In this document: positions 8,037-15,161 of the stretch, in pieces
How positions within the stretch are numbered: the stretch's first letter is position 1
How the letters are laid out: every line of letters begins with the position of its first letter
Made by a program: the position numbers and the translations under genes
NCBI GenBank assembly: GCA_024399065.1
Contig: JAKSIB010000031.1
Coordinates: forward strand, 1 to 42,278
From: Fibrobacter sp.
GTDB lineage: Bacteria > Fibrobacterota > Fibrobacteria > Fibrobacterales > Fibrobacteraceae
DNA length: 42,278 nt
Reading direction: 5' to 3'
The notes under the pieces: model-generated
Database searches by the model: none
Told to the model about the DNA's origin: nothing
The model's input: only the letters and a program-made list of their open reading frames with translations

Positions 8037-8276
8037 TTATCGTTCCAAAATGATGAAATTCGAGACCTGATGAATCAAGGTGTTGTCATTGCATTTGACT
8101 GCGTAGCCATCCTCTTCACGCAGGACATACCCATCACACTCAAAATCGCAGCCAATAAATTTCACATGCACGGGTTTTTCATGCCACGCATAAGTTGACG
8201 GAGCGTCGCCTATATCAACATTACCGCAAGACACCATCCCCAATGCACAAATAGCAATCAGTAAAATCTTTGACAT
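8037..8276 (-). CDS. Small predicted lipoprotein
   Basis: 79 residues from the ATG at 8276. An N-terminal signal sequence MSKILLIAICALGMVSCGN contains a good lipobox (GMVSC), so the mature protein would start at a lipidated cysteine. The remaining 60 or so residues contain three more cysteines. It starts 1 nt after the thymidylate synthase stop. Small phage lipoproteins often act in lysis (outer spanins) or superinfection exclusion; the nearby lytic transglycosylase makes a lysis role possible, but nothing here proves it. Confidence 0.7.
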   Translation of the reverse strand: MSKILLIAICALGMVSCGNVDIGDAPSTYAWHEKPVHVKFIGCDFECDGYVLREEDGYAVKCNDNTLIHQVSNFIILER

Positions 8277-8277
8277 A

Positions 8278-9759
8278 TTATACCGCCACCGGAGCTGAAA
8301 GTTTTCCTTGACATACATACCCCTTCAATTCGAAATCATTGTAATGCCAATCAAATATAGACCAGTCATCGCCTACATTCGTAATCTCGATTTCAGGCAG
8401 GGTTGACGGAGTACGGGACAACTGCTCATCTACTACGTCCATGTGGTTCTTGTAAATATGGACATCATCAAGATGGCCGATAAGATATCTAGCCTTCAAC
8501 CCGGTCTGCTTGGCGATTAGAGTCAGTAGCATACCATACGATGCGATATTGAACGGAAGCCCAAGAAATGTATCTACACTACGCTGGAACCAGCACAGGT
8601 CAAGATATTCGCCGTCAGACAGAAGGTGAAAGCCGAAATGACACGGAGGCAAGGCCATCTGGTCTAGCTGGCTCGGATTCCACGCCATCACGATCATACG
8701 ACGGTCGGTAGGATTTTCAGACAATTTGTTCACGGCATCTGCGAGCTGGTTCACCGGCACAGGATGTCTATACAATTTTCCGTCAGATACAGTTTCAACA
8801 CGATACCCGCATTTTGTCTTACGATTCTTTTTAACGGCGTTAGCAATAACCCCACGTCCCAACTGCAGGAAATATTCTGCTTCAGAACTATTCAAGTATT
8901 CGCCAATCAGCCTATCACTCTGATCGTAAACACGAATGCAGCCGCTGCACTTCGCATACAACGCAATATCGCCATGGCTCAACCAAACGCATGTATTTCT
9001 TGAATAGCAATTGGATCCATAATAATCCTTGCCGATGTCAAAATTTGATGGCGATCTCAAAACATCGCACCACCCGTTTAGTGTAACTACATCACGCAAA
9101 AATAGCGAGAAATCATGCCAACGTTTTTCGACAAAGACGCCATTGCCACCATATAGAGGATATGAATCGCACGCCATATTATAGCAGCGTCCGATCATGT
9201 TCGCCCATACTCGTCGCATACGCTTCAACAGCTTAACCCCATACGTATCGTTGAACTTAGTAACGGCGTCTACGTCTCCTACATAGCCAATTCCATAGAC
9301 AGTAGGACGATATGTGTCCTCGGCCTGATGGCTACAAACATACGTATCGGACTCCTTGTCCACTATTCGTGGGGACACTTCGATTACCGATGCACGAGTT
9401 CCGTGGAAACTAGACCATTGATACCCGTATATCAAGCCCAGATCGGTTTCATTGGCCATTTTTAACTTAGTTTCATCATCAGTCGCATAGGCAACTTTAC
9501 GTGGGTTGCACCATTCATTCCAAATTTTTGATCCTCTACTAGAAAGCCATGACTTATCGGTAATACCCCTGATGAACATTTCCAGTTCAGCAAAGATACT
9601 CTTTGGCGGCATCTTCTTGGTAGTCAGCAAAGGGAACCCGTCTCGCATGTCATGCTTAAACATGGCACCAGAAATAGAATAGGTATCCACCCCAGTTCGG
9701 TTGGACTTGAGCGTACCATTATTCCTCACTTCACGCAAAATCGACAAATAGGACTGCAT
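8278..9759 (-). CDS. thyA: Thymidylate synthase with a large in-frame insert
   Basis: 493 residues, against about 265-290 in the usual ThyA. The N-terminal part (1-120: SNRTGVDTYSISG, FPLLTTKKM, ETDLGLIYGYQW) and the C-terminal part (about 336-493: TDRRMIVMAWNP, ALPPCHFGF with catalytic C373, FQRSVDTFLGLPFNIASY, APVAV) together make a complete ThyA of normal length. Between them lie about 215 extra residues resembling a homing-endonuclease-type protein, listed separately. No stop or frameshift breaks the frame and all visible catalytic motifs are present. The enzyme methylates dUMP to dTMP using methylene-tetrahydrofolate and pairs with folA downstream. GAGG lies 4 nt before the ATG. Confidence 0.93.
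   Translation of the reverse strand: MQSYLSILREVRNNGTLKSNRTGVDTYSISGAMFKHDMRDGFPLLTTKKMPPKSIFAELEMFIRGITDKSWLSSRGSKIWNEWCNPRKVAYATDDETKLKMANETDLGLIYGYQWSSFHGTRASVIEVSPRIVDKESDTYVCSHQAEDTYRPTVYGIGYVGDVDAVTKFNDTYGVKLLKRMRRVWANMIGRCYNMACDSYPLYGGNGVFVEKRWHDFSLFLRDVVTLNGWCDVLRSPSNFDIGKDYYGSNCYSRNTCVWLSHGDIALYAKCSGCIRVYDQSDRLIGEYLNSSEAEYFLQLGRGVIANAVKKNRKTKCGYRVETVSDGKLYRHPVPVNQLADAVNKLSENPTDRRMIVMAWNPSQLDQMALPPCHFGFHLLSDGEYLDLCWFQRSVDTFLGLPFNIASYGMLLTLIAKQTGLKARYLIGHLDDVHIYKNHMDVVDEQLSRTPSTLPEIEITNVGDDWSIFDWHYNDFELKGYVCQGKLSAPVAV
8755..9399 (-). mobile_element. In-frame homing-endonuclease-like insert inside thyA (HNH/RCY-type plus NUMOD1-like)
   Basis: These are ThyA residues about 121-335. The stretch VYGIGYVGD...RVWANMIGRCYN...YPLYGGNGVFVEKRWHDF...FDIGKDYYGSNCYS...TCVWLS matches the pattern of small phage proteins with G-V-G-Y, W-x-x-M-x-x-R-C-Y, Y-G-G/c-x-x-V-x-x-x-W-x-x-F and D-K-D...G-N-x-x-Y-S-x-x-T-C motifs (AP2/HNH-like mobile-gene relatives). 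Next, CIRVYDQSDRLIGEYLNSSEA...GVIANAVKKNRKTKCGYR resembles the NUMOD1 helix-turn-helix of homing endonucleases. No intein signatures (N-terminal Cys block, C-terminal His-Asn) and no evident group I intron core are seen. Confidence 0.7.
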
Positions 9760-9765
9760 AATTCC

Positions 9766-10527
9766 TCACTTCAGCTTATTACTATAATATACAAACTTTT
9801 CCATCACAGCGTCAACATATGCGACGGTCTGGGGATGCACGGATTCTCGGCCTATTTTGCCATCACGCCAAGCAATGTACTTGTTGGCGCCGCCCGGGCC
9901 ACCATTATATGCGGCTGCCGTATAAGCGGCCGACGGGAACTTCTTTTTCAGGTGCGCAATATATTGCACGGTCAGCTTGATATTGTATTTCGGGTCAACA
10001 AGGAGATCTGATTGATATTTCATGCCAGCCTGTTTCGCCATTGCCTCTGCAGTCTTGGGCATCAGCTGTCCAAGCCCGATAGCCCCGGCACCAGATACTG
10101 CATTCGGATTGAATCGAGACTCTGTAGCGACTATAGCGAGCAGATATGCATAATCGACCGCACTACTGTACTCAGATTCATCATACAACACCTTGGCGAG
10201 ATCAACGGACTCCTTTGTCGAATATGTCTTACGGATACTCTGGATAATGTTCGCACCGATGGCGATTTGCTGTGACCTTGTCTTACTTGAATTGCTGGAT
10301 TCATACAGGGTCAGGATTTGCTGCTCAAGCGAATCATTGCGCAAATTCATTGAGTCCACCACATGCCTTAATGCCGAGTTTTCCTGCTTGATCTCATGCA
10401 GCTGCCCTTCAATAAACGACATACCGGATCCTAAACCTATCAGTACACATACGAACGTCAGGTTCAGTGCCCATTGGAAAATTGTGACCCCGGTCTTTTT
10501 GACCCTGATGATTTTTGTCTTTCGCAT
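9766..10527 (-). CDS. Membrane-anchored lytic transglycosylase (SLT family)
   Basis: 253 residues. A basic N-terminus is followed by one transmembrane segment (about 15-36), a coiled-coil stalk (about 40-76) and an SLT/goose-lysozyme-like domain with ATESRFNPNAVSGAGAIGLGQLMP, where E136 is the likely catalytic acid, and AAYNGGPGG. It cleaves the glycan strands of peptidoglycan between MurNAc and GlcNAc. The anchor would place the domain in the periplasm, so it may serve in lysis or wall penetration. GAGG lies 7 nt before the ATG, and its stop overlaps the ribosome site of thyA. Confidence 0.9.
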   Translation of the reverse strand: MRKTKIIRVKKTGVTIFQWALNLTFVCVLIGLGSGMSFIEGQLHEIKQENSALRHVVDSMNLRNDSLEQQILTLYESSNSSKTRSQQIAIGANIIQSIRKTYSTKESVDLAKVLYDESEYSSAVDYAYLLAIVATESRFNPNAVSGAGAIGLGQLMPKTAEAMAKQAGMKYQSDLLVDPKYNIKLTVQYIAHLKKKFPSAAYTAAAYNGGPGGANKYIAWRDGKIGRESVHPQTVAYVDAVMEKFVYYSNKLK

Positions 10528-10560
10528 CGCTTAACCTCTTGAATGATAAAAAGTTGACCA

Positions 10561-10589
10561 ACATTACATATTTAATTACTATTTGTCAA
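10561..10589 (-). promoter_or_regulatory. Candidate promoter for the transglycosylase-thyA-folA run
   Basis: A consensus TTGACA (10584-10589, minus strand) stands 17 nt from TAATGT (10561-10566), a weak -10. It lies in the divergent gap between the transglycosylase and metallophosphoesterase genes. The -35 matches the other sigma-70 promoters in the window. Confidence 0.45.
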
Positions 10590-10613
10590 TCATTATTTTA
10601 GACTTTTGCGTTT

Positions 10614-10622
10614 TGATATAAT
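10614..10622 (+). promoter_or_regulatory. Extended -10 promoter for the metallophosphoesterase gene
   Basis: TGATATAAT is a consensus TATAAT with an upstream TGn extension, 28 nt before the ATG at 10651. No good -35 stands at normal distance, as is usual for extended -10 promoters. AGGAG follows at 10641-10645. Confidence 0.6.
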
Positions 10623-10650
10623 TTGCATGCAAAAGACGATAGGAGACCAC

Positions 10651-12063
10651 ATGGCTTCACGAAAATTGAGCGCATTGAAAACCTTAGTAGGACGCCCTAC
10701 GAGTGCATCCTGCACAGATATCGGCAAGAACGAGGCAATCATCAAGCTTCTGTTAGAAAACAAGCGCCGTTCCACGGCAGTGTATGAATTCTATGAAGAA
10801 ATGGTTACACTCGGATGGTATTCCGGTAACTATGTAGAATTCTGCGCAGAGGTCCGTCAGACCAACTTATCGATGAATAAGACTAGGTCAAAGATCAAAT
10901 CAATGCCTAAGACCACGACCGTTATCGAGGTGGCCAAACAGCAAGACCCTGACTTATACGTCGAAGGCGACAATGCGGCCCCCATTCCCGATGCCGCTGT
11001 CTGTGATGAAATCGACGACATGTGCGAGGACGATGCCGAAATGAAGGAAGGCCGTACAAGGGTGTTCAAGCGTGAAATCAGACGCAAGGATAAGCAAATC
11101 AGTAAGCTTCTTGAAGAAAAGTTCATGGGTCAGCTATTCTGCGCAAAGATGCGTGAAGCGGCAAGCAATATCAAGCCAGCGCACATCACATTAACCGGGT
11201 TTGACCCATGTTCCGCCACCGACACAAACATCAGTATTCTTCCGATTGCTGACGTACACTATGGTGAAATTGTCAACTCGACTACAGTCGGATTTACAAA
11301 CGCATACAATATCGACATTGCCGAAAAGCGTCTTGCATACATATTCCAGTCAAATGCCCGATACGCCAAGGAACATAACTGCAACGAACTCCATGTCATG
11401 CTCCTAGGTGACCTGATTTCCGGTGAAATCCATGAATCGCTCGCCGCATCCAATGAAGAAACCGCATTTGTTTGCGCAACAAAACTGAGCCATATTCTAG
11501 AAGGTCTAATCTTGTCACAGGCACAGATCTTTGATAAAGTGGTCGTGTCCTGCGTAGTCGGCAACCATGCACGAAACACAAAGAAGCTCGAAGACAAGAA
11601 TCGTTGTGACAACAGCTTCGAACACTTTATTTATGATGACCTAAAGTTCCACCTTCCTTTGCGTGCAAGCAATATCGTAGTCAACTATGACAAGGATAAA
11701 ATCATCCAGAATATTGAGGTAGGCAACCAGATGTGGCAGCTTGAACATGGCGACCGCTACAAGGGTAGCACTGCCGCCGCCGGGCCGATCAACGGCATCA
11801 TGCGCAAGGTCATCGGCGACATGAAGGAAAATCAGGCCGACGTTTACATCATGGGTCACTGGCACGCCTATGCGGACGCACGCTTCAAGGGATTTGACAA
11901 TAAGATGGTCAATGTCATGATCGTCCCGAGCGTTGTCGGACCGGGCGAATTCTCTGCAATCAATATTCATGAATTTTATCCACCAGAAACGATCATTATG
12001 ATTTCTGATGGTAACAAGATCACCGCTAAAACAACACTGCTACTAAATGACATCGTGGAGTAA
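10651..12063 (+). CDS. Calcineurin-like metallophosphoesterase
   Basis: 470 residues from the ATG at 10651 (AGGAG 5 nt upstream). The C-terminal two thirds carries the metallophosphoesterase motifs in order: IADVHYGE (D201, H203), LLGDLISGE, VVGNHARN, LEHGDRY and MGHWHAY. These bind two metal ions and hydrolyse phosphoesters. The N-terminal 180 residues are helical and charged with an acidic linker and no recognised domain, and may bind nucleic acid or a partner. Related phage proteins are annotated as putative phosphoesterases or DNA-processing nucleases; the substrate here is unknown. A glycosyltransferase gene follows after 2 nt. Confidence 0.85.
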   Translation: MASRKLSALKTLVGRPTSASCTDIGKNEAIIKLLLENKRRSTAVYEFYEEMVTLGWYSGNYVEFCAEVRQTNLSMNKTRSKIKSMPKTTTVIEVAKQQDPDLYVEGDNAAPIPDAAVCDEIDDMCEDDAEMKEGRTRVFKREIRRKDKQISKLLEEKFMGQLFCAKMREAASNIKPAHITLTGFDPCSATDTNISILPIADVHYGEIVNSTTVGFTNAYNIDIAEKRLAYIFQSNARYAKEHNCNELHVMLLGDLISGEIHESLAASNEETAFVCATKLSHILEGLILSQAQIFDKVVVSCVVGNHARNTKKLEDKNRCDNSFEHFIYDDLKFHLPLRASNIVVNYDKDKIIQNIEVGNQMWQLEHGDRYKGSTAAAGPINGIMRKVIGDMKENQADVYIMGHWHAYADARFKGFDNKMVNVMIVPSVVGPGEFSAINIHEFYPPETIIMISDGNKITAKTTLLLNDIVE

Positions 12064-12065
12064 CA

Positions 12066-12842
12066 ATGGCTACAGTCGATTCATATAACCCGTATGTATT
12101 CGACGAGGTCAAGAAATTGCTGGAATCAAAGTATTCCGGCAATTCTTCCTTCGACAATACAACTATAATTCTGGGATCGAACGTATGCCCGGTTACTCCT
12201 GAAGAATACCGTGCGACCCATCCCGGCCAGAAAATCATCGTATACAACATGGAGCAGCTGTTCCGTGGAAGCTATTGGGTAAACGACAAGACTATGCATT
12301 GGTTCGTATGTGCCGACGAGGTGTGGGACTATGACATCGAAAACGTACAGTTCTTTAAGGCACACGGGATAAAGGCGTTCTATCGTCCGATGGAATATAA
12401 CGAATGCATGCTGTATGGACTGCCTACGGTCAAGAAGGACATCGATGTACTTTTCTACGGCGGCCTGACGGATCGACGCATGAAAATCCTCCAATCGTGG
12501 ATCCAGCTAAGCCAGCACCATGCAACGACTGTAATCGCTACCGGAATAAAAGGAACCCAGTTGGCTGAATACGTCATGCGTTCCAAGATAGTCCTTAACC
12601 TGCATGCCTACCCAAACATAGCACGGCAGGAACAGGTCCGCATGTTTACGCCGGTAATCAACGGAATATGCGTAGTATCAGAGAAAAGCAACTACAACGA
12701 GTTCGGACAGTCAATTGTAGAATCAAGCACAAAGGGAATCAACCTATCGTTGAAGAACCTATTGAAAAGCGGTGAATGGATGAAGGTTGCAGCCAATGCA
12801 CCTTTAGCTTACAAGGCCCATTGCGGCACACGACAAGTGTAA
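12066..12842 (+). CDS. Glycosyltransferase-like protein (GT-B type)
   Basis: 258 residues. The pattern KDIDVLFYGGLTDRRMKIL, then MRSKIVLNLHAYPN and RMFTPVINGICVVSEKS, resembles the C-terminal nucleotide-sugar-binding half of GT-B glycosyltransferases (CgeB/DUF3880-like and glycosyl-transferase-1 relatives). It starts 2 nt after the metallophosphoesterase stop and ends before a strong bidirectional terminator, so the two form one operon. The acceptor (phage DNA, virion protein or host surface) is unknown. Confidence 0.65.
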   Translation: MATVDSYNPYVFDEVKKLLESKYSGNSSFDNTTIILGSNVCPVTPEEYRATHPGQKIIVYNMEQLFRGSYWVNDKTMHWFVCADEVWDYDIENVQFFKAHGIKAFYRPMEYNECMLYGLPTVKKDIDVLFYGGLTDRRMKILQSWIQLSQHHATTVIATGIKGTQLAEYVMRSKIVLNLHAYPNIARQEQVRMFTPVINGICVVSEKSNYNEFGQSIVESSTKGINLSLKNLLKSGEWMKVAANAPLAYKAHCGTRQV

Positions 12843-12880
12843 TGTATTCCTGAAATAGCAACGTGCTTGCGTTTAAGTAT

Positions 12881-12909
12881 AAAAAAGGCCGGGAATATCC
12901 CGGCCTTTC
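12881..12909. terminator. Bidirectional Rho-independent terminator
   Basis: A perfect GGCCGGGA/TCCCGGCC stem (12887-12894 and 12898-12905, loop ATA) is flanked by a six-A run on the left and TTTC on the right. It separates the convergent glycosyltransferase (plus) and IF3-like (minus) genes. The T-run is better for the minus strand. Confidence 0.85.
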
Positions 12910-12928
12910 AATGTTGATACACTTCGCA

Positions 12929-13669
12929 CTACTTACTGCGCTTATTCGGCGCACAGAATACACAGAAACGATTGCCAGCCTGATCTACCTTTGAAATCTT
13001 GCCACCGGTAAGGTTTGCCTCCATTTCCTCACGGATTCGATCCATCACATCGGCAGAATGAGCCATCTGGCGTCCACGGAAATCGATAGTGAAGCGAACC
13101 GGGTGGCCACCTTCCATGAATTCATTGGCCTGCTTCAGCATGCGCATACGGTCGTTCTTGGACGAATCAGACGTATCAGTCGTATACTTGATTTCCTTCT
13201 CCTCGGAAGCCTTCGCAGCGGCACGATTCTTCTTGTCACGGTCCTTGATCGCCTTCTTCTGTTCATAAATGTACTTGTTCAAGTCGCCAAGCTTGCCAAT
13301 GGGCGGGTCGATCTTGTTATTCACTGCAATCAAGTCAAGAGACCTGTCCGCAGCCATCTGTCTGGCCTCGGCTGTACTGATCACGCCGACTGAATTTCCG
13401 TTTTCATCAGTCAATCGTACGGTAGGCGCAGTGATCGTATACTGGGCACGTTCGCTGTCCTTCTCCTGTTGGTACTGGTTGCTCACCCCACGATTGAACT
13501 TTCTGGGCTCGTACTTTTTCATGGTATAGGTATCCAGCTTGCCCGGTACCTCGACAAGCTCCATGCCACGCTCACGAGCATAGGTCTTGGCCATCCCCGT
13601 CTTCATACGTCCCTGATCAACGCCGTTTTCATCAATCAGCGTAATGACAGATGCACTGATATAGCTCAT
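12929..13669 (-). CDS. infC: Translation initiation factor IF3-like protein with duplicated N-terminal domain
   Basis: 246 residues, against about 170-180 for bacterial IF3. Residues 82-137 (VRLTDENGNSVGVISTAEA...LDLIAVN...PPIGKLGDLNKYIYEQKK) match the IF3 N-domain and its helical linker. Residues about 155-240 (EKEIKYTTDTSD..., ANEFMEGGHPVRFTIDFRGRQMAH) match the IF3 C-domain that binds 16S rRNA on the 30S subunit. Residues 8-57 (VITLIDENGVDQGRMKTGMAKTYARERGMELVEV) form a second, diverged N-domain copy. IF3 controls start-codon selection and 30S recycling, so this protein may redirect host translation. It has AAGGAG 6 nt before the ATG and lies in one operon behind the helicase, whose stop overlaps that site. 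Confidence 0.88.
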   Translation of the reverse strand: MSYISASVITLIDENGVDQGRMKTGMAKTYARERGMELVEVPGKLDTYTMKKYEPRKFNRGVSNQYQQEKDSERAQYTITAPTVRLTDENGNSVGVISTAEARQMAADRSLDLIAVNNKIDPPIGKLGDLNKYIYEQKKAIKDRDKKNRAAAKASEEKEIKYTTDTSDSSKNDRMRMLKQANEFMEGGHPVRFTIDFRGRQMAHSADVMDRIREEMEANLTGGKISKVDQAGNRFCVFCAPNKRSK

Positions 13670-13679
13670 TCTGATCTCC

Positions 13680-15068
13680 TTACATCAATACGTGCAATTC
13701 CTTGGCTGCACGAGTGAATGCTGTGTATTTAAGTTTGTTTCTAAGTTCGTCCTCGGGAATGCGGTTGATATTCTTCTCGATGACAAATACATTTTCAATG
13801 GTACTGCCCTGCGCCTTGTGTGCTGTCAGGGCATAGATATATCCGACGAACAGGAAGAAATGCTTGAATCTGGTATAGTCTCGCCAAGCCTCTTTAGGAG
13901 TATACAGACGGCTGCCTGAATGTCCCTTCATTTCAAGCTTGCGCTTGGCTTCGGTGGCAAGCATCTCACGCCGGGCATAGTATTCATTCATCCCTTCCTG
14001 AGAGACAATATATGCGACCGACTTGACCCGATTGCGCTTAGACACATTTTCTACTTCAACCTTGTAGCACTTTATGCCATACGACGGGTCTTCACAAAGT
14101 TCACACGACTTGATGACAAGGTGTTCCTCGATCGTGTAGACCATCTTGAAAATGGTTGATTTGCCAACAACCACGTCATTCCCATACGTCCTTACGACAC
14201 GCACCTCTTCCCCTACCTCGTATTCCATAGTCGTATTCGGGTACAGCGCTTCTCGCACCTTCAGATTGATAGCATCAACTGCGGCGTTGGTCCATGCCAC
14301 AGCCATGGCATAATTGGTATCAAGCTTGAATTTTTCCGACGTAAAGTATCCGATCATCGTCTCCATGAACTCGTTTGTACGCTCGTGGAAGAATATTCCA
14401 GTACCATCCACGGCGACGGACGTTTCATGCGAAAATAGGTCTACAGGCGACAGCATATTGGCTCGCATGGCAGTGACAACGCCAAGGATCGGGTTGTCCT
14501 CAGCCGTTCGCATGACCTGAGTCAGTTCAACCTGCAACGGCAGCTGGAAGATGATGGACTCCAATATACCAGAATTAGCATCGTCAACAGGAGGTATCTG
14601 GCACCGGTCGCCGACATAGATCACCTTGATCGTTGTAAATATCTGCAGCTGCTTCTGGATCTCGTTAAGCAAGGCGACTGACACCATGGAGGCTTCATCT
14701 ACTACAACCACGTCATATTCGGCAAGATGGCCCTCATTTTCACGTTTTAACTTAGGCCTACCGTCGTCGAAATCCTGTAAAACAAGGCCAAGAAGCGAGT
14801 AAATCGTACTATCGAACGCACGTCCTGTACGGTCAGCAATGACCTCGACAGCCTTGTTCGTCGGTGCGGTACATACATATGCAGGCCGACGATGCGCAGG
14901 AATCTGGTCAAACTCATCGAGCAAGACATTGATCAACGATGTCTTACCAGTGCCGGCGGCACCATAAAGTACCATCTGACGACGGTCAGGCATATGTAAA
15001 AATTTATTAATAAAATCAAGCGCTGCCACTTGATCCTGATTCAAATCTTCTCGGGTAAGACGGTTCAT
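13680..15068 (-). CDS. SF1 DNA helicase, Dda/RecD-like
   Basis: 462 residues. LNQDQVAALDFI (Q-motif-like start), Walker A YGAAGTGKTS (about 36-43), APTNKAV (motif Ia), VVVDEASMVS (Walker B, 124-127), YVGDRCQIPP (motif III), ALTAHKAQGST (motif V) and TAFTRAAKEL (motif VI) place it in superfamily 1B with T4 Dda and RecD2. It probably unwinds DNA 5'-3' during replication or recombination. The ATG at 15068 lies only about 8 nt after the -10 box, so the mRNA may be leaderless. The next in-frame Met (residue 26) is only 10 residues before Walker A and would remove the Q-motif region. Confidence 0.93.
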   Translation of the reverse strand: MNRLTREDLNQDQVAALDFINKFLHMPDRRQMVLYGAAGTGKTSLINVLLDEFDQIPAHRRPAYVCTAPTNKAVEVIADRTGRAFDSTIYSLLGLVLQDFDDGRPKLKRENEGHLAEYDVVVVDEASMVSVALLNEIQKQLQIFTTIKVIYVGDRCQIPPVDDANSGILESIIFQLPLQVELTQVMRTAEDNPILGVVTAMRANMLSPVDLFSHETSVAVDGTGIFFHERTNEFMETMIGYFTSEKFKLDTNYAMAVAWTNAAVDAINLKVREALYPNTTMEYEVGEEVRVVRTYGNDVVVGKSTIFKMVYTIEEHLVIKSCELCEDPSYGIKCYKVEVENVSKRNRVKSVAYIVSQEGMNEYYARREMLATEAKRKLEMKGHSGSRLYTPKEAWRDYTRFKHFFLFVGYIYALTAHKAQGSTIENVFVIEKNINRIPEDELRNKLKYTAFTRAAKELHVLM

Positions 15069-15075
15069 GCCATTG

Positions 15076-15104
15076 AATATAACAAATCAGTCTCAAGTTG
15101 TCAA
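15076..15104 (-). promoter_or_regulatory. Sigma-70-type promoter for the helicase-infC operon
   Basis: Minus strand TTGACA (15099-15104), 17 nt, TATATT (15076-15081). Its expected start site falls at or next to the helicase ATG (15066-15068). Confidence 0.75.
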
Positions 15105-15114
15105 GGGGTAAAAG

Positions 15115-15147
15115 AAAATGCCACCATCAATACGATGGCGGCATTTG
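15115..15147 (-). terminator. Terminator after the BspA-like gene
   Basis: A 12-bp stem with one mismatch (15116-15127 with 15135-15146; ATGCCGCC... / ...GGTGGCAT) is followed on the minus strand by TTTTCTTTT. It lies 15 nt after the stop of the leucine-rich-repeat gene and insulates it from the helicase promoter. Confidence 0.7.
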
Positions 15148-15161
15148 TATATGAATATGAT

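Noticed and set aside
8755-9399. Intein in thymidylate synthase
   Set aside because: No N-terminal Cys/Ser block A with a following TxxH, and no C-terminal His-Asn before a Cys/Ser/Thr; the ThyA junctions do not fit protein splicing.
8755-9399. Group I intron in thyA
   Set aside because: The insert is open in the ThyA frame at both sides and reads as a protein domain throughout; no conserved intron core was recognised by eye. RT-PCR would decide.
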